Shown here in pieces: positions 1 through 11,255 of a stretch of DNA of 64,000 nucleotides. The position numbers and the translations under genes are program-made. The notes under the pieces were generated by a model, which was not told where the DNA came from, did not search any database, and worked only from the letters and a program-made list of their open reading frames with translations. How positions within the stretch are numbered: the first letter of the stretch is position 1; each line of letters starts with the position of its first letter. The DNA comes from JAGLQA01 sp023135565 (lineage in GTDB: Bacteria; Acidobacteriota; Aminicenantia; UBA2199): positions 1 through 64,000 of the forward strand of contig DAOWCY010000002.1 in the NCBI GenBank assembly GCA_030639305.1, in the 5' to 3' direction.

Positions 1-100
1 CAAAGGTCACATTATGAACGATATATAAATTTCCATTTATTCTTAGATCGACATCCCCATTTTTTTTTACCATTTTTCCACGGCAAACGGCACAGATCAT
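1..100 (-). CDS. YgiT-type zinc-finger protein, N-terminal part (runs off left edge)
   Basis: The first 33 codons are visible, starting at the ATG at 100-98. A strong AAGGAGG ribosome site lies 5 bases upstream. The peptide begins MICAVCRGKMVKKNG and carries a CxxC pair at residues 3-6. That is how YgiT/MqsA-type zinc-finger antitoxins begin, with the second CxxC expected beyond the edge. In this family the gene follows a small DUF4258/MqsR-like toxin. A remnant of such a gene overlaps its start (TGA/ATGA overlap). The protein would neutralise the toxin or repress its own operon, but only the N terminus is seen. Confidence 0.7.
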   Translation of the reverse strand, partial: MICAVCRGKMVKKNGDVDLRINGNLYIVHNVTF

Positions 101-180
101 TTTTGCCTCCTTTTTTTAAAATTCTCAGTCCATTCCGATGGGTTTTCGGAAGGATCATAGCAAGTGATAATCCATACAGG
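97..180 (-). pseudogene. C-terminal remnant of a DUF4258-like toxin
   Basis: On the minus strand a short open stretch reads VWIITCYDPSENPSEWTENF and then KKRRQK. It ends in a TGA that overlaps the ATG of the zinc-finger gene. The pattern 'ITxYxP...EW..(D/N)F+RR+' resembles the C terminus of DUF4258 toxins as I remember the family. An in-frame TAA lies directly upstream and I see no start codon, so only about 27 codons remain. The toxin appears decayed, or frameshifted further upstream, while the antitoxin survives. Assignment rests on a short motif and gene order. Confidence 0.45.
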
Positions 181-380
181 TTATTAGGTTTCAATTATAG
201 CAAATTAATTTGTTTTTAGAAACCCTTCATATCATTCCAGGCAAACAACTCTTTTTTTCTGCTGTCCCCTGTCTGGGAAAAAAATACAGGCCAATAAAAG
301 TTCCTCCCTCAGCCTTCTTCCTGCGTTTTATCTTTTTGTGCAAAATTTGCACGTTTGCACGCACCGCCCTCCTTTTTTTT

Positions 381-1694
381 TTATTTATTTTTTGTTGGCC
401 AGTTGAGTCGATTTGTTAATTCTTCGTTAAGCCGGTCATTATTTTCCAGGACCCCGGTATTGGGAAAATTGGTATTGCTGCCAGAATAAATGGCGACTTT
501 GATTCGTTGATAATACTGGTCCGCCTGGATATCGGGCAGGTCGAATACTCCCTCCCGGGACGGTATCACGTAGCGGGGAATGGCCGGTGTCGAGGAATCC
601 TCTGTTTTCACAATCCATTTAAAGGTATCTAATTTAATCATGTAGCGGATGAATGCTGTGGTGGCAGTAATGCAGTCACCTTCACAGTCCTGACGGATCA
701 CGAATACATCGGAATAGTATAGTGAATAGGCTTGTTCATTGTCATTGCCAAAGGGGAAGTTGCCGATATAATAATCACTCGAACTCACTCCTTGTTGGGC
801 AATCGTATTCATACTCTCGGAAAAACCGATAAATCCGTCGTATTCTCCTTTAGCAAAATCGCTCATCGATTGAGTATTGTCTTTGTAAGTAAAGTCGATA
901 CAGGGATTGGCACTTGCTTCATCTGTACATAATGACGCGGCGGTATTCAATAATCCCACCACGGCGGCATCCAGTGGCCCGGTAAGTGCATCCTGGAGGT
1001 TAGACGGGCCGTAAGTACAGGCCCAGGCGCCCAGGTAGAGGGACGGCAGGGTCCAACTGCCGCGGAAGTTTCCTGAAAGATATGGAGAATCATCTTTATT
1101 CTCTCTTAATAGTTTGCCCAGGACGTCGAGATTTTGTGATTGGGTAATCGCTTCAACCGGTGAAATGATAAAATTTCCACACATCCAATGGGGAACCCCG
1201 TAACTTGTATCACCGATTCGGACTGCCGATAAAGCAGCGGGATGGAAATCACTTGCGAAGCCGGAAGGGTCCTGGGGCATAACTAAACTATTTTCCGTCA
1301 CAAACCCCAGCATTACCGCATCTAGCTCGACGATATGAACCCCGCTGTCGGAAACCGGCGCCCCCAACCATTTTGTCAGGTTCTCCGTGGTATAGGGATC
1401 ATTTTCATAACCTATCGGTAATATTTGTAAATCGATGGAGGGATTTTCACCTTCGAATTCCGATTCGATCCGATTCGCCATAGGTTGTAGGCTTCCTGAT
1501 GGCCCTACCGGGATGTAGGGATACAATACAACTTTGAGGATGTATTTCCCATTATCGACCTGGCCGGCTGCCCCGGTTTTGACCTCATCTCGGACCTGGA
1601 GCGTCGGTTTCTCGTTACGTCCGGCACAACTGATTAAAAGAAAGGTAATTAACGCAAGAATCAAAAATTTTATGTTTCGTTTTTTTAGTTTCAT
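381..1694 (-). CDS. Thiaminase I-like lipoprotein (periplasmic binding-protein fold)
   Basis: The start at 1694 is chosen for its GGAGG site 5 bases upstream and a lipoprotein signal (MKLKKRNIKFLILALITFLL, then ISC lipobox, Cys about residue 23). The mature part recalls thiamine pyridinylase: LKVVLYPYIP near the N terminus, VPHWMCGNF around Cys172, GFIGFSESM around Glu293, LYYSDVFVI and PRYVIPSREGVFD near the end. In the Bacillus enzyme the nucleophile Cys and catalytic Glu sit in the matching motifs about 128 residues apart; here the gap is 121. Thiaminase I replaces the thiazole of thiamine with another nucleophile. It could degrade thiamine, salvage precursors or only bind a thiamine-like ligand. 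The alternative is a family-1 extracellular solute-binding protein, but no transporter genes lie nearby. Confidence 0.7.
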   Translation of the reverse strand: MKLKKRNIKFLILALITFLLISCAGRNEKPTLQVRDEVKTGAAGQVDNGKYILKVVLYPYIPVGPSGSLQPMANRIESEFEGENPSIDLQILPIGYENDPYTTENLTKWLGAPVSDSGVHIVELDAVMLGFVTENSLVMPQDPSGFASDFHPAALSAVRIGDTSYGVPHWMCGNFIISPVEAITQSQNLDVLGKLLRENKDDSPYLSGNFRGSWTLPSLYLGAWACTYGPSNLQDALTGPLDAAVVGLLNTAASLCTDEASANPCIDFTYKDNTQSMSDFAKGEYDGFIGFSESMNTIAQQGVSSSDYYIGNFPFGNDNEQAYSLYYSDVFVIRQDCEGDCITATTAFIRYMIKLDTFKWIVKTEDSSTPAIPRYVIPSREGVFDLPDIQADQYYQRIKVAIYSGSNTNFPNTGVLENNDRLNEELTNRLNWPTKNK

Positions 1695-1710
1695 TATTGC
1701 CTCCGGGTGA

Positions 1711-1741
1711 ATGTTATTGACTAAAAGGTCTATTGTCAATA
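1711..1741 (-). promoter_or_regulatory. Promoter with inverted repeat before the thiaminase-like gene
   Basis: On the minus strand TTGACA (1739-1734) and TAACAT (1716-1711) are 17 bp apart. The two boxes lie inside an inverted repeat, TATTGAC at 1715-1721 and GTCAATA at 1735-1741. This could be an operator covering the promoter. Confidence 0.6.
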
Positions 1742-1777
1742 GTTGTGTGTTAAAAAAAATAATTTTTTTCGGTACCC

Positions 1778-1860
1778 GGTGGTCAGGTCTTGAATTTTTT
1801 GAAATTTAGCGTTTTCTGCAGTCATCCCCGCCGCTCGTTTCCTTTTTTAGCAGCGGGATT
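1778..1860. repeat. Degenerate REP-like repeat and GC hairpin
   Basis: The stretch GTGGTCAGGTCTTGAATTTT resembles the GGGGTCAAGTCTTG repeat found in tandem near 33.5 kb. It is followed by an imperfect hairpin (CCCGCCGCT ... AGCAGCGGG, 1828-1858). It may end transcription between the two divergent genes or be a decayed mobile palindrome. Confidence 0.4.
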
Positions 1861-1872
1861 AAATCCGGTCTA

Positions 1873-1901
1873 TTGACACCTGTAAAATCCTAATGTATAC
1901 T
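1873..1901 (+). promoter_or_regulatory. Promoter, apparently leaderless, for the DUF4143 ATPase
   Basis: TTGACA at 1873-1878 and TATACT at 1896-1901 have a 17-bp spacer. The ATG at 1908 is only 6 nt past the -10 box, so transcription should begin at or beside the start codon. I see no Shine-Dalgarno site between them. Confidence 0.65.
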
Positions 1902-1907
1902 TAGGAT

Positions 1908-3149
1908 ATGACTGGTATAAAACGAAATCTCGAAGACAAAATAAACAAATTGCTCGACTTCTTTCCGGCTGTTATCATCCTGGGCGTTAGACAGGGAGGG
2001 AAAACCACCCTGGCAAAACGCTTGAAACCGGACTGGAAATATTTCGATTTGGAAAAAGGAAGCGACTACGACTTGATTACACGGGATGTGGATTTCTTCT
2101 TTAAAGAAAATCCCGGTCAAATCATTATCGACGAAGCTCAAATGTTTCCCGGGCTTTTCTCGGAACTGCGGGGCATAATAGATAAAAATAGGGAACAAAA
2201 AGGACGCTTCATCCTTACCGGCTCGAGCTCTTTCGAATTGGTAAAAAATGTCTCGGAAAGCCTGGCCGGTCGAGTCGGGATCATCGAATTGGGCACACTA
2301 AAGCTCAACGAATTTTTCTCCCGGCCCCTGTCGCCCTTTTACAAAATTTTCGAAACATCCCTGTCCCCGTCCACCCTGGATTACTTGAAAAACCTGGAAC
2401 CGGCTATATCTCACTCCCGGGTGATGGACTTTTTTTTAAAGGGAGGTTACCCGGAGCCGACGCTTGCCGGTAATGATGAATTCTATTTCACCTGGATGGA
2501 GAACTATTTCCGCACCTATATCCAGCGGGACATCCGGGGATTATTCCCCAAACTTAATATTGCAAAATACAGACGATTTATTACCATGCTGTCCTCGCTT
2601 TCCGGTACGATCATCAACCGGGCCGAAACGGGCAGGTCTTTAGATACTTCGGAAGTGACGGTAAAAGAATACTTAGATATTGCTCATGGAAGCTACCTAT
2701 GGCGTAATATTCCCAGCTATGCAAAAAGCGTCGTGCGCTCGATAGTTAAAATGCCCAAAGGCGATTTCAGGGATTCCGGTTTGCTCCATTTTTTGCAAAA
2801 GATTCACAGCCGGGAACAGTTGATGACATATCCCAACGTAGGCGCGACTTTTGAAGCTTTTATAATCGAAGAATTAATCAAAGGGTTGGAAGCTAAAATG
2901 GTATCCGGTTGGGATTATTACTATTATAGGACACGCAGTAAAGCGGAGGTCGATCTAATAATAGAAGGGAACTTCGGTGTTCTGCCGATCGAAATAAAAT
3001 TCGGTTTGAAAACAAAGGCCGGTCGTTTAACCTCTCTAATAAAATTTGTCAAAGATAACAATTTACCCCTTGGGATTGTCGTTAATAACAGCGATGAAGT
3101 GACGCTGTTAGCGGATAAAATTATCCAGGTGCCCGCAGGCCTGCTGTGA
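1908..3149 (+). CDS. AAA-family ATPase with DUF4143 C-terminal domain
   Basis: 413 residues. Walker A is GVRQGGKTTLAKRL (about residues 25-38) and Walker B is IIIDEAQMF (about residue 71). The middle and C-terminal part fits the DUF4143 proteins, including YLKNLEPAI, GGYPEP and RTYIQRDIRGLF. Near the end, EVDLIIEG followed by PIEIKF resembles a PD-(D/E)xK nuclease-like core. These archaeal and bacterial ATPases are common, of unknown role, and often sit in accessory regions. The ATG at 1908 coincides with the predicted transcription start. The gene overlaps nothing essential and is probably transcribed alone. Confidence 0.8.
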   Translation: MTGIKRNLEDKINKLLDFFPAVIILGVRQGGKTTLAKRLKPDWKYFDLEKGSDYDLITRDVDFFFKENPGQIIIDEAQMFPGLFSELRGIIDKNREQKGRFILTGSSSFELVKNVSESLAGRVGIIELGTLKLNEFFSRPLSPFYKIFETSLSPSTLDYLKNLEPAISHSRVMDFFLKGGYPEPTLAGNDEFYFTWMENYFRTYIQRDIRGLFPKLNIAKYRRFITMLSSLSGTIINRAETGRSLDTSEVTVKEYLDIAHGSYLWRNIPSYAKSVVRSIVKMPKGDFRDSGLLHFLQKIHSREQLMTYPNVGATFEAFIIEELIKGLEAKMVSGWDYYYYRTRSKAEVDLIIEGNFGVLPIEIKFGLKTKAGRLTSLIKFVKDNNLPLGIVVNNSDEVTLLADKIIQVPAGLL

Positions 3150-3182
3150 TACTACTTACCGGGATTACTCAAAAAAAACAGA

Positions 3183-3211
3183 TTGACAAAAACCTTTATC
3201 TATACTATATT
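3183..3211 (+). promoter_or_regulatory. Sigma70-type promoter for the small antitoxin-like gene
   Basis: TTGACA (3183-3188), 17 bp, TATATT (3206-3211), followed by AAAGGAG at 3218-3224 before the ATG at 3230. It argues for the short start rather than the longer upstream reading frame. Confidence 0.7.
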
Positions 3212-3229
3212 TATGTAAAGGAGAACGAA

Positions 3230-3424
3230 ATGTTGAATATCCAAAAAAAATATATCGTCGATGAAAATAATAACCGCTTAGCAGTGGAAATCGACTACAA
3301 TACTTTTCAAAAAATCGAAGAAGTTATCGAAGATTATGCTCTTTATCAACTAATCCTCGAAACCGATGATTCAGAGTCACTACCCCTTGCAGAAGCGAAA
3401 AAATACTACCAACAACTACTATAG
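3230..3424 (+). CDS. Small antitoxin-like protein without an adjacent toxin
   Basis: 64 residues, starting MLNIQKKYIVDENNNRLAVE. The start is fixed by the AAAGGAG site 6 bases upstream and by its own promoter. The layout, a short beta N-terminal part then an acidic helix (YNTFQKIEEVIEDYALYQLI) with a tail of LAEAKKYYQQLL, is that of Phd/RelB-style antitoxins. No toxin follows: the gene runs straight into a dispersed repeat element at 3427. The toxin may have been lost, or the protein may act alone. Function is inferred from architecture only. Confidence 0.6.
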   Translation: MLNIQKKYIVDENNNRLAVEIDYNTFQKIEEVIEDYALYQLILETDDSESLPLAEAKKYYQQLL

Positions 3425-3426
3425 AA

Positions 3427-3560
3427 CCTCCGGCGGCCCTGCCGGGGGCCAAACTTTTGAAAAAGTTTGAACAAAACTTCTAATAATTGAGAATCAAAAC
3501 GTTACTTGCCGTGAAGCGGCTCAACGCCTCCTCACTGCGTGGGGAAGAATCTCTCTGTAC
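3427..3560. repeat. Dispersed family A palindromic element
   Basis: Contains the core GCGGCCCTGCCGGGGGCC followed by AAACTTTTGAAAAAGTTTG. The first half is a GC-rich hairpin, the second an A/T palindrome. The same core recurs at 6421, 8281, 12100, 38950 (inverted) and 56219. The right part has the GAAGCGGCTCAACGCC motif also seen in other copies. It fills the gap between the antitoxin-like gene and aconitase. Confidence 0.85.
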
Positions 3561-3562
3561 AC

Positions 3563-6271
<2,709 letters not shown>

Positions 6272-6293
6272 TGAGTGCCTCCCTAAAAAACCG

Positions 6294-6322
6294 ATTTTAG
6301 CATTATTTTTTTATAAATTCAA
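6294..6322 (-). promoter_or_regulatory. Promoter of aconitase gene
   Basis: Minus-strand TTGAAT (6322-6317), 17 bp, TAAAAT (6299-6294). The transcript would have a short leader with the GGGAGG site. Confidence 0.6.
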
Positions 6323-6339
6323 CAAGCTTTTCAAATAGA

Positions 6340-6525
6340 CCGGCGGCCCTGCCGGGTGACGCCCCCATTAAATTGAAGCTGGGGGCCTCGTCTGTCGGGC
6401 AAACAATAGTTTTTCTCGCCTCCGGCGGCCCTGCCGGGGGCCAAACTTTTGAAAAAGTTTGATCAAAACTTTTCATGAGCGATACGTTCTTTAGCCTGAG
6501 AAAAGCCTATGGCAGGCTGCCCGCG
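6340..6525. repeat. Family A composite; right copy-pair member of a 141-bp direct repeat
   Basis: 6385-6525 matches 8246-8386 with three differences over 141 bp. It holds the GC hairpin, the AAACTTTT palindrome and a right arm (GAGCGATACGTTCTTTAGCC). A further partial unit lies at 6340-6384. The two copies bracket the ATPase-nuclease gene in the same orientation. Confidence 0.9.
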
Positions 6526-6532
6526 AAGCGGC

Positions 6533-8170
6533 TTATACCCTGCCCGCGCCGCGGGTCTCACTGCGCCCGATGCCGATAACAAAAGCGGTTATCTTTTTAT
6601 CCCCGTGCCGGTGACAGCGGGGTTCGCATCCCTCACCCAACAGCGTCTTCGTGTCGAAAATAACCAGGAACCCTTCCCGCACAGATTCTGCGGTCAGGTA
6701 CTTTTCCGCCACCTGCGCAATCCCTTTTTCAAGCGTACGGGACAGGTTTTGACGATTCACTTTCGTCTCTATGATATATTTCCGCCCCCGGTAACTCAAT
6801 AGGATATCCATCCTGCCAAAACCGCCGGGCACTTCATAACGAAGCTCGCCCGCCCCTCTTCTCACAAATTGATACAGCCAGGCGGTCAACAAAAATTGCC
6901 CGGTTTTTTCATAAGGTTTCTTCTCCCGGTAAAACGCCCTTACCCCGATTTGCGCAATATACTGCTCAAAATCAAGGAGAATGTTCTCCATGTCTAAACT
7001 GCCGTCAGGTAAAGAATAGGCTGCCGCGGAAAGCTCCTCCGGCACCCGGGTTTCGTGGAAAAACGTTTCGAGATACCTCTCTTTGTAAATATTATTGGCC
7101 ACTACTGCTTTCCTGTCTTTTTTCTTTATCAGCCCGTACTGTTCCAACCAGGTCTGGTCTTCATCGTCAGGATTATATTTGACATGATCGAAAACGATTT
7201 TAACAAAGGTCTCTTTATATAGTTTGGCTTTTTCATAAAGATTGTCGAAATGGTCGTTTCTTTCCAACAAGAGCACCCTGATGGCCTCCTCTACATCGCT
7301 CTCTTCTATGGGTTTCGGGGTGCCGGGTTTTATATCCACGGTGAGGATGGTTCCCAACCGGTTCACCAACCAGGGCTGACCGGCGCTTTCCCGGTGTACT
7401 CTTTTTACCGCTTCCTCCGTGAAAGGTTGGTTCGTCTCCGCCGTATACTGCGCATAAAGATCGCGGACATTCTTTAAAGAAAAAGGCGGCATATCCACCT
7501 GGTCGGCGATGTTGAAAGGCGATTTGCCGCTTACGATAAGTTTGGTTACATTCCTGATACCGATCAAGCCGACGGAATAGAGGGCCTTTTGCTCTACTTT
7601 TTTGCACTTCATATATAATTCCCTTAAGGTTGTCAAAAAATTCTCTAATTCACTCAAAGGAATACCGTCGAACTCGTCGATAAAAACAGTAATCTTTTTA
7701 AACTCGATGATGCGGTTTAACTCTTCGAACAAATGCATAAAAGAAAGATGATCTTTTAGATGATGATTCTCTAAAAAAGACTCCACAACTGCGCATTTTT
7801 TGCAATTGACTTCTCTAAGCCTGTTTTTTAATCGAGCATAAAGGACTTTTTCTATCTCCTTATAAAATTCTCTTTTATCAACATTTTTCAGGTTCTGGAA
7901 AGATAACAATATAACCGCATAAGTGGGGTCCCGGTGCAATTCACTGCAAATTTGTTCTAAAAAGGTGGATTTCCCACTCTGCCTGGGGGCAAATATGGAA
8001 AAATAACGCCCTAAATCCACCATGGTCTTCATGTCCTGCTTATCGGAGTTGACTACGTTTTCTAAAAGAACATAATAGGAAGTACGCGGGTTTACCACTC
8101 CTTTTTTCTCGAAATTGCGTTCCGGTTTACGAAACTGCTTATCCTGTGCCTTAATCGTTTTTCCTGTCAT
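6533..8170 (-). CDS. ATP-binding protein with C-terminal PD-(D/E)xK nuclease-like domain
   Basis: 545 residues. N-terminal AAA-like ATPase: Walker A APRQSGKSTFLEQI (about residues 57-70) and Walker B ITVFIDEFDGIP (about residue 158). A winged-helix-like middle follows. Near the C terminus, GRMDILLSYRGRKYIIETKV (about residues 455-475) gives the D...ExK pattern of restriction-type nuclease folds. Proteins of this build (AAA_35 / DUF1703-like) are abundant in Bacteroidota and related phyla and have no settled role. The last roughly 12 residues (SETRGAGRV) are written by the adjoining repeat, so the original C terminus was probably replaced. The ATG at 8170 follows a -10 box by 6 nt (candidate leaderless start). 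Confidence 0.8.
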   Translation of the reverse strand: MTGKTIKAQDKQFRKPERNFEKKGVVNPRTSYYVLLENVVNSDKQDMKTMVDLGRYFSIFAPRQSGKSTFLEQICSELHRDPTYAVILLSFQNLKNVDKREFYKEIEKVLYARLKNRLREVNCKKCAVVESFLENHHLKDHLSFMHLFEELNRIIEFKKITVFIDEFDGIPLSELENFLTTLRELYMKCKKVEQKALYSVGLIGIRNVTKLIVSGKSPFNIADQVDMPPFSLKNVRDLYAQYTAETNQPFTEEAVKRVHRESAGQPWLVNRLGTILTVDIKPGTPKPIEESDVEEAIRVLLLERNDHFDNLYEKAKLYKETFVKIVFDHVKYNPDDEDQTWLEQYGLIKKKDRKAVVANNIYKERYLETFFHETRVPEELSAAAYSLPDGSLDMENILLDFEQYIAQIGVRAFYREKKPYEKTGQFLLTAWLYQFVRRGAGELRYEVPGGFGRMDILLSYRGRKYIIETKVNRQNLSRTLEKGIAQVAEKYLTAESVREGFLVIFDTKTLLGEGCEPRCHRHGDKKITAFVIGIGRSETRGAGRV

Positions 8171-8176
8171 AAACCT

Positions 8177-8205
8177 ATCTTATTGCAATCAGCTTCATTT
8201 GTCAA
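8177..8205 (-). promoter_or_regulatory. Promoter, apparently leaderless, for the ATPase-nuclease gene
   Basis: Minus-strand TTGACA (8205-8200), 17 bp, TAAGAT (8182-8177), then 6 nt to the ATG at 8170. No Shine-Dalgarno sequence fits in the gap. Confidence 0.6.
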
Positions 8206-8245
8206 GACCCTCATGGACTGCGGACACACCGGCGGCGTTATTCAA

Positions 8246-8386
8246 GCCTCGTCTGTCGGGCAAACAATAATTTTTCTCGCCTCCGGCGGCCCTGCCGGGG
8301 GCCAAACTTTTGAAAAAGTTTGATCAAAACTTTTCATGAGCGATACGTTCTTTAGCCTGAAAAAAGCCTGTGGCAGGCTGCCCGCG
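8246..8386. repeat. Family A composite; second member of the 141-bp direct repeat
   Basis: Nearly identical to 6385-6525 over its full length and in the same orientation. It lies between the promoter region of the ATPase-nuclease gene and the end of the SRPBCC gene. Confidence 0.9.
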
Positions 8387-8402
8387 GCCAGATAACTCCG
8401 CT

Positions 8403-8927
8403 CTAAGGAATGATAACCGGGGCCGGGGGAAAAGAAGCATAGGATGAGGAATTCCGGACACGGCGCTTCCGCTTCTCCGCTCTTATCTTTAAAAGATTAA
8501 TCCACAATTTCAATACCTTGTGCAGCTTCTGACTGTTCATAAATAACGAAACCAAAAATCCTTCCATCGACTCTTCTACTTTTACTTTGGTTTTCCACTT
8601 GCCGCGCGTTTCGAGCTTCCAAACATGCACGACTTTTATCCCTACCACCCGACCGGTCCAGGAAAGCACACGAGGCTTTTCGATTTTTGCCAACTTCGAC
8701 CTGATGCGGACGCCGTCCTGCTTCCAATAAAAAGTTTGACCTTCGACAAAACTCTTAGGCGCCTTGATAATAGTCACTCCAGTATACCACTGCGGCCACT
8801 CCGCTATATCGGCCAGGGTCTTCCACACTCTCTCGATGGGCGCATTTACTAACAACTCCTGCTTGTCTACCACAGAAGCTTTTTCATTTATTTCTCCTGT
8901 TTTTGCTAATAAGAATAATTTCTTCAT
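8403..8927 (-). CDS. SRPBCC / polyketide-cyclase-like protein
   Basis: 174 residues with an AGGAG site before the ATG at 8927. The fold signature is clear: LLVNAPIERVWKTLADIAEWPQWY at residues 25-48, a beta-rich middle (VLSWTGRVVGIKVVHVWKLE) and a C-terminal helix (EGFLVSLFMNSQKLHKVLKL). SRPBCC proteins bind hydrophobic ligands in a deep pocket; no substrate can be read from sequence. It lies 33 bp downstream of the DUF255 gene on the same strand, so the two are probably co-transcribed. The final roughly 20 residues (RKRRVRNSSSYASF) are low complexity and border a repeat. Confidence 0.8.
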   Translation of the reverse strand: MKKLFLLAKTGEINEKASVVDKQELLVNAPIERVWKTLADIAEWPQWYTGVTIIKAPKSFVEGQTFYWKQDGVRIRSKLAKIEKPRVLSWTGRVVGIKVVHVWKLETRGKWKTKVKVEESMEGFLVSLFMNSQKLHKVLKLWINLLKIRAEKRKRRVRNSSSYASFPPAPVIIP

Positions 8928-8960
8928 TTTTTTCTCCTGTCCCTATCCGTGGGGACGTTA

Positions 8961-11255
8961 TTAATCCAACGAAAAAGAGGCCGCCGGACTAATTTGTTCC
9001 AGCGCCTTTTTCGTCTCCGTCGTAGGCAGCAGGCAAACCCTGTCTTTACAAACGAAAATAGTAGTTTGACCGGGAATCGACTTGCTCTTTAGCAGGGGCA
9101 ATTTCCCCTCTTCCCTGCCGCCTAACAAAATTACATGAGGAAGATAATAGGCATCCAACTCTTTCCTCTTTTTTATACATTCTTCACCGACAATGGCCAC
9201 TTCGAAAGGTTTCTCTATAAAATAGGTCATCAATAAGGCCCAGTTGGAATAATAAGTGCCGCCCTGCACTAATTTCGCGTTGACATTATTCAACATCTGC
9301 CGCGCTGTGCCGATATAATCTTCTTTATAAAAATATACTCCTAAGAGGTACAAATTCAGAGCCATTACCGAATTCGATGCGGGTATCACATTGTCGGTTA
9401 CTTCCATTTTCCGGGCAATAAGCTGCGGGTCCAAAGCGGAGGTGTAATAAAACATACTGCTCTCTTCGGTAAAAAAATGGGCCCGGGCATACTGCATTAG
9501 CCTGTCTGCCTCGAACAACCACTTTTCGTCGAAAGTGGCCTGGTAAAGCGAGATAAAGGCTTGAATCGTAAAAGCATAATCATCCAAAAAACCATTAATC
9601 GAAGCAGCGTTCCTGCTTTCCTTAAACACCCGGTTTAGACGGCCATCCTTAGACAACATGTTTTTAATCAAGAACTCCCCGTTCTGTAAGGCTTCCTGTA
9701 AAAACCGCTCATCATCAAATACCCGGTAAGCATCCACATAAGCATTCAACATCAAAGCATTCCAGGAGGTCAGTATTTTGTCGTCTAAAGGAGGGGCGGG
9801 GCGCTTCGACCGGGCAGTGAGCAATTTGCGCTTCGCTGCGGCAATGCGCTGCTGCAAATCTTCGATTTTCAACTTTTCTTTTTTTTCATACTGCGGGTTT
9901 TGGATTCCCCGGTTCCTGCTGTTTTGGCCGCGGAGCGGCTTATAGGGTGCCCGCACCGCGGGTTTACTGCTGTCGCTAACGCCGCTTTTACCGGGTGCAG
10001 AGGCGGCCCACTCCTCAGCAAAAGCCTCATCTTTCTTTTCCCGGAAAAGAATATTCTGACCTGCTTCCCAATTGCCCCGGGCGGTGACATTATAATACTC
10101 TATAATTAGGGCGGCGTCTTTCCCGGTTAACTGCTGGATTTCCTCTTTTGTCCAGGTGTAGTATTTGCCTTCTTCGCCTTCGCTGTCCGCGTCCAAAGAA
10201 GAATAAAAACCGCTGCCGCCGCCGGGCAGTGACGGCGTTGTCATCTCTCTTGCCACGAAATCCAGGGTTTCATAGACCACTTTTTTGTAAAGGGGATCGC
10301 CGGTCGATTGGAAGGCCGCGGCATAAAGACTGACTAACTGCGCATTGTCATACAACATTTTTTCAAAATGGGGCACTTTCCAGTACTTGTCGGTGGAATA
10401 ACGGGCAAAACCGCCGCCTACCTGGTCATATATCCCGCCTAAGGCCATCTTATCTAAAGTGACGCGCACAGCACGAAGAGCTTTCTCCTTCCCGGTCATA
10501 TAAAAATATTTCAGCAGGAAACGATAACCCACGGGCAGGGGGAATTTCGGCGCTTCCCTGAGACCGCCCCAGCGGTAATCGACGAGCTTCTCCCAGCGGG
10601 CAAAAATTTCATGCAGCGTAGACCTGTCGAAACCGGCCTGTTCTTTTTCTAAGCGAATCACTTCCGCGGTGCGGATACCGGCGCTGACGGCCTGCGCCTG
10701 TTTTTGCAGGCGCTGGGGGTCTTTTTTATAGATGCCGCTAATTTGCCGCAGCACCGACAGCCAGTTCTCTTTGGGGAAATAGGTACCGGCATAAAAGGGC
10801 CTGCCGTCGGGCAGGGCGATAGCATGTAAAGGCCAACCGCCCCGGCCTGTCAACAGTTGGGCCGCATTCATGTAAACCTGGTCGATGTCGGGGCGCTCTT
10901 CCCGGTCTACTTTAATGGCAACGAAATGTTCATTCATCACGGCAGCCACTTGCGGATCTTCGAAAGATTCCTGCTCCATGACATGGCACCAGTGACAGGC
11001 CGCATAACCGATGCTGATGATAACCGGTTTATTCTCTTTTTTCGCTTTTTCAAAAGCTGCCTCGCCCCAGGGATACCATTCCACCGGGTTGTGGGCGTGC
11101 TGCAGCAGGTAAGGGCTGCTTTCATTAATCAAGTGATTGGTATATTTATGTTTCATTTTATTTTCCCGCTTTTTTCCCTCTGCCGGACTGCCGGAATGGT
11201 TAACACCGGTTAACATAAACACTAAGAATACAGTTAACGATAATTTTCTATTCAT
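8961..11255 (-). CDS. DUF255 thioredoxin-fold protein (YyaL/SPATA20 family)
   Basis: 764 residues. An N-terminal signal-like stretch ([17 protein letters not shown]) is followed by the highly conserved [19 protein letters not shown] and the redox motif [10 protein letters not shown] (about residues 82-91) of the DUF255 thioredoxin domain. An alpha/alpha-barrel of the glycosyl-hydrolase/epimerase type makes up the rest ([30 protein letters not shown]). The family is widespread and biochemically uncharacterised. Relatives often lack a signal peptide, so translation might instead start at MKHKYTNHL (11152). Residues about 424-455 are an insertion encoded by a dispersed repeat, between two conserved blocks, and probably form a surface loop. 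Downstream SRPBCC gene is likely in the same transcript. Confidence 0.88.
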   Translation of the reverse strand: MNRKLSLTVFLVFMLTGVNHSGSPAEGKKRENKMKHKYTNHLINESSPYLLQHAHNPVEWYPWGEAAFEKAKKENKPVIISIGYAACHWCHVMEQESFEDPQVAAVMNEHFVAIKVDREERPDIDQVYMNAAQLLTGRGGWPLHAIALPDGRPFYAGTYFPKENWLSVLRQISGIYKKDPQRLQKQAQAVSAGIRTAEVIRLEKEQAGFDRSTLHEIFARWEKLVDYRWGGLREAPKFPLPVGYRFLLKYFYMTGKEKALRAVRVTLDKMALGGIYDQVGGGFARYSTDKYWKVPHFEKMLYDNAQLVSLYAAAFQSTGDPLYKKVVYETLDFVAREMTTPSLPGGGSGFYSSLDADSEGEEGKYYTWTKEEIQQLTGKDAALIIEYYNVTARGNWEAGQNILFREKKDEAFAEEWAASAPGKSGVSDSSKPAVRAPYKPLRGQNSRNRGIQNPQYEKKEKLKIEDLQQRIAAAKRKLLTARSKRPAPPLDDKILTSWNALMLNAYVDAYRVFDDERFLQEALQNGEFLIKNMLSKDGRLNRVFKESRNAASINGFLDDYAFTIQAFISLYQATFDEKWLFEADRLMQYARAHFFTEESSMFYYTSALDPQLIARKMEVTDNVIPASNSVMALNLYLLGVYFYKEDYIGTARQMLNNVNAKLVQGGTYYSNWALLMTYFIEKPFEVAIVGEECIKKRKELDAYYLPHVILLGGREEGKLPLLKSKSIPGQTTIFVCKDRVCLLPTTETKKALEQISPAASFSLD
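9889..9985. repeat. Repeat element in frame inside the DUF255 gene
   Basis: The stretch has the GCGGAGCGGCTTATAGGGTG and GCCCGCACCGCGGG motifs typical of intergenic copies. Its edge TGCGGGTTTTGGATTCCCCGG is also found, inverted, at the end of trmD (25945-25970). It translates as [14 protein letters not shown] plus [10 protein letters not shown] without breaking the frame. Confidence 0.75.

Noticed and set aside
12..194. 60-residue open frame on the minus strand at the left edge
   Set aside because: It starts at TTG without a ribosome site. The true gene there is in another frame, starting at 100 with AAGGAGG and a CxxC motif.
210..419. 69-residue open frame on the plus strand
   Set aside because: Low-complexity, Phe-rich translation, no ribosome site, and it overlaps the end of the lipoprotein gene; probably chance.
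1695..1907. TPP riboswitch upstream of the thiaminase-like gene
   Set aside because: I looked for the CTGAGA and ACCTGATC motifs on the minus strand and saw neither; only a promoter within an inverted repeat is present.
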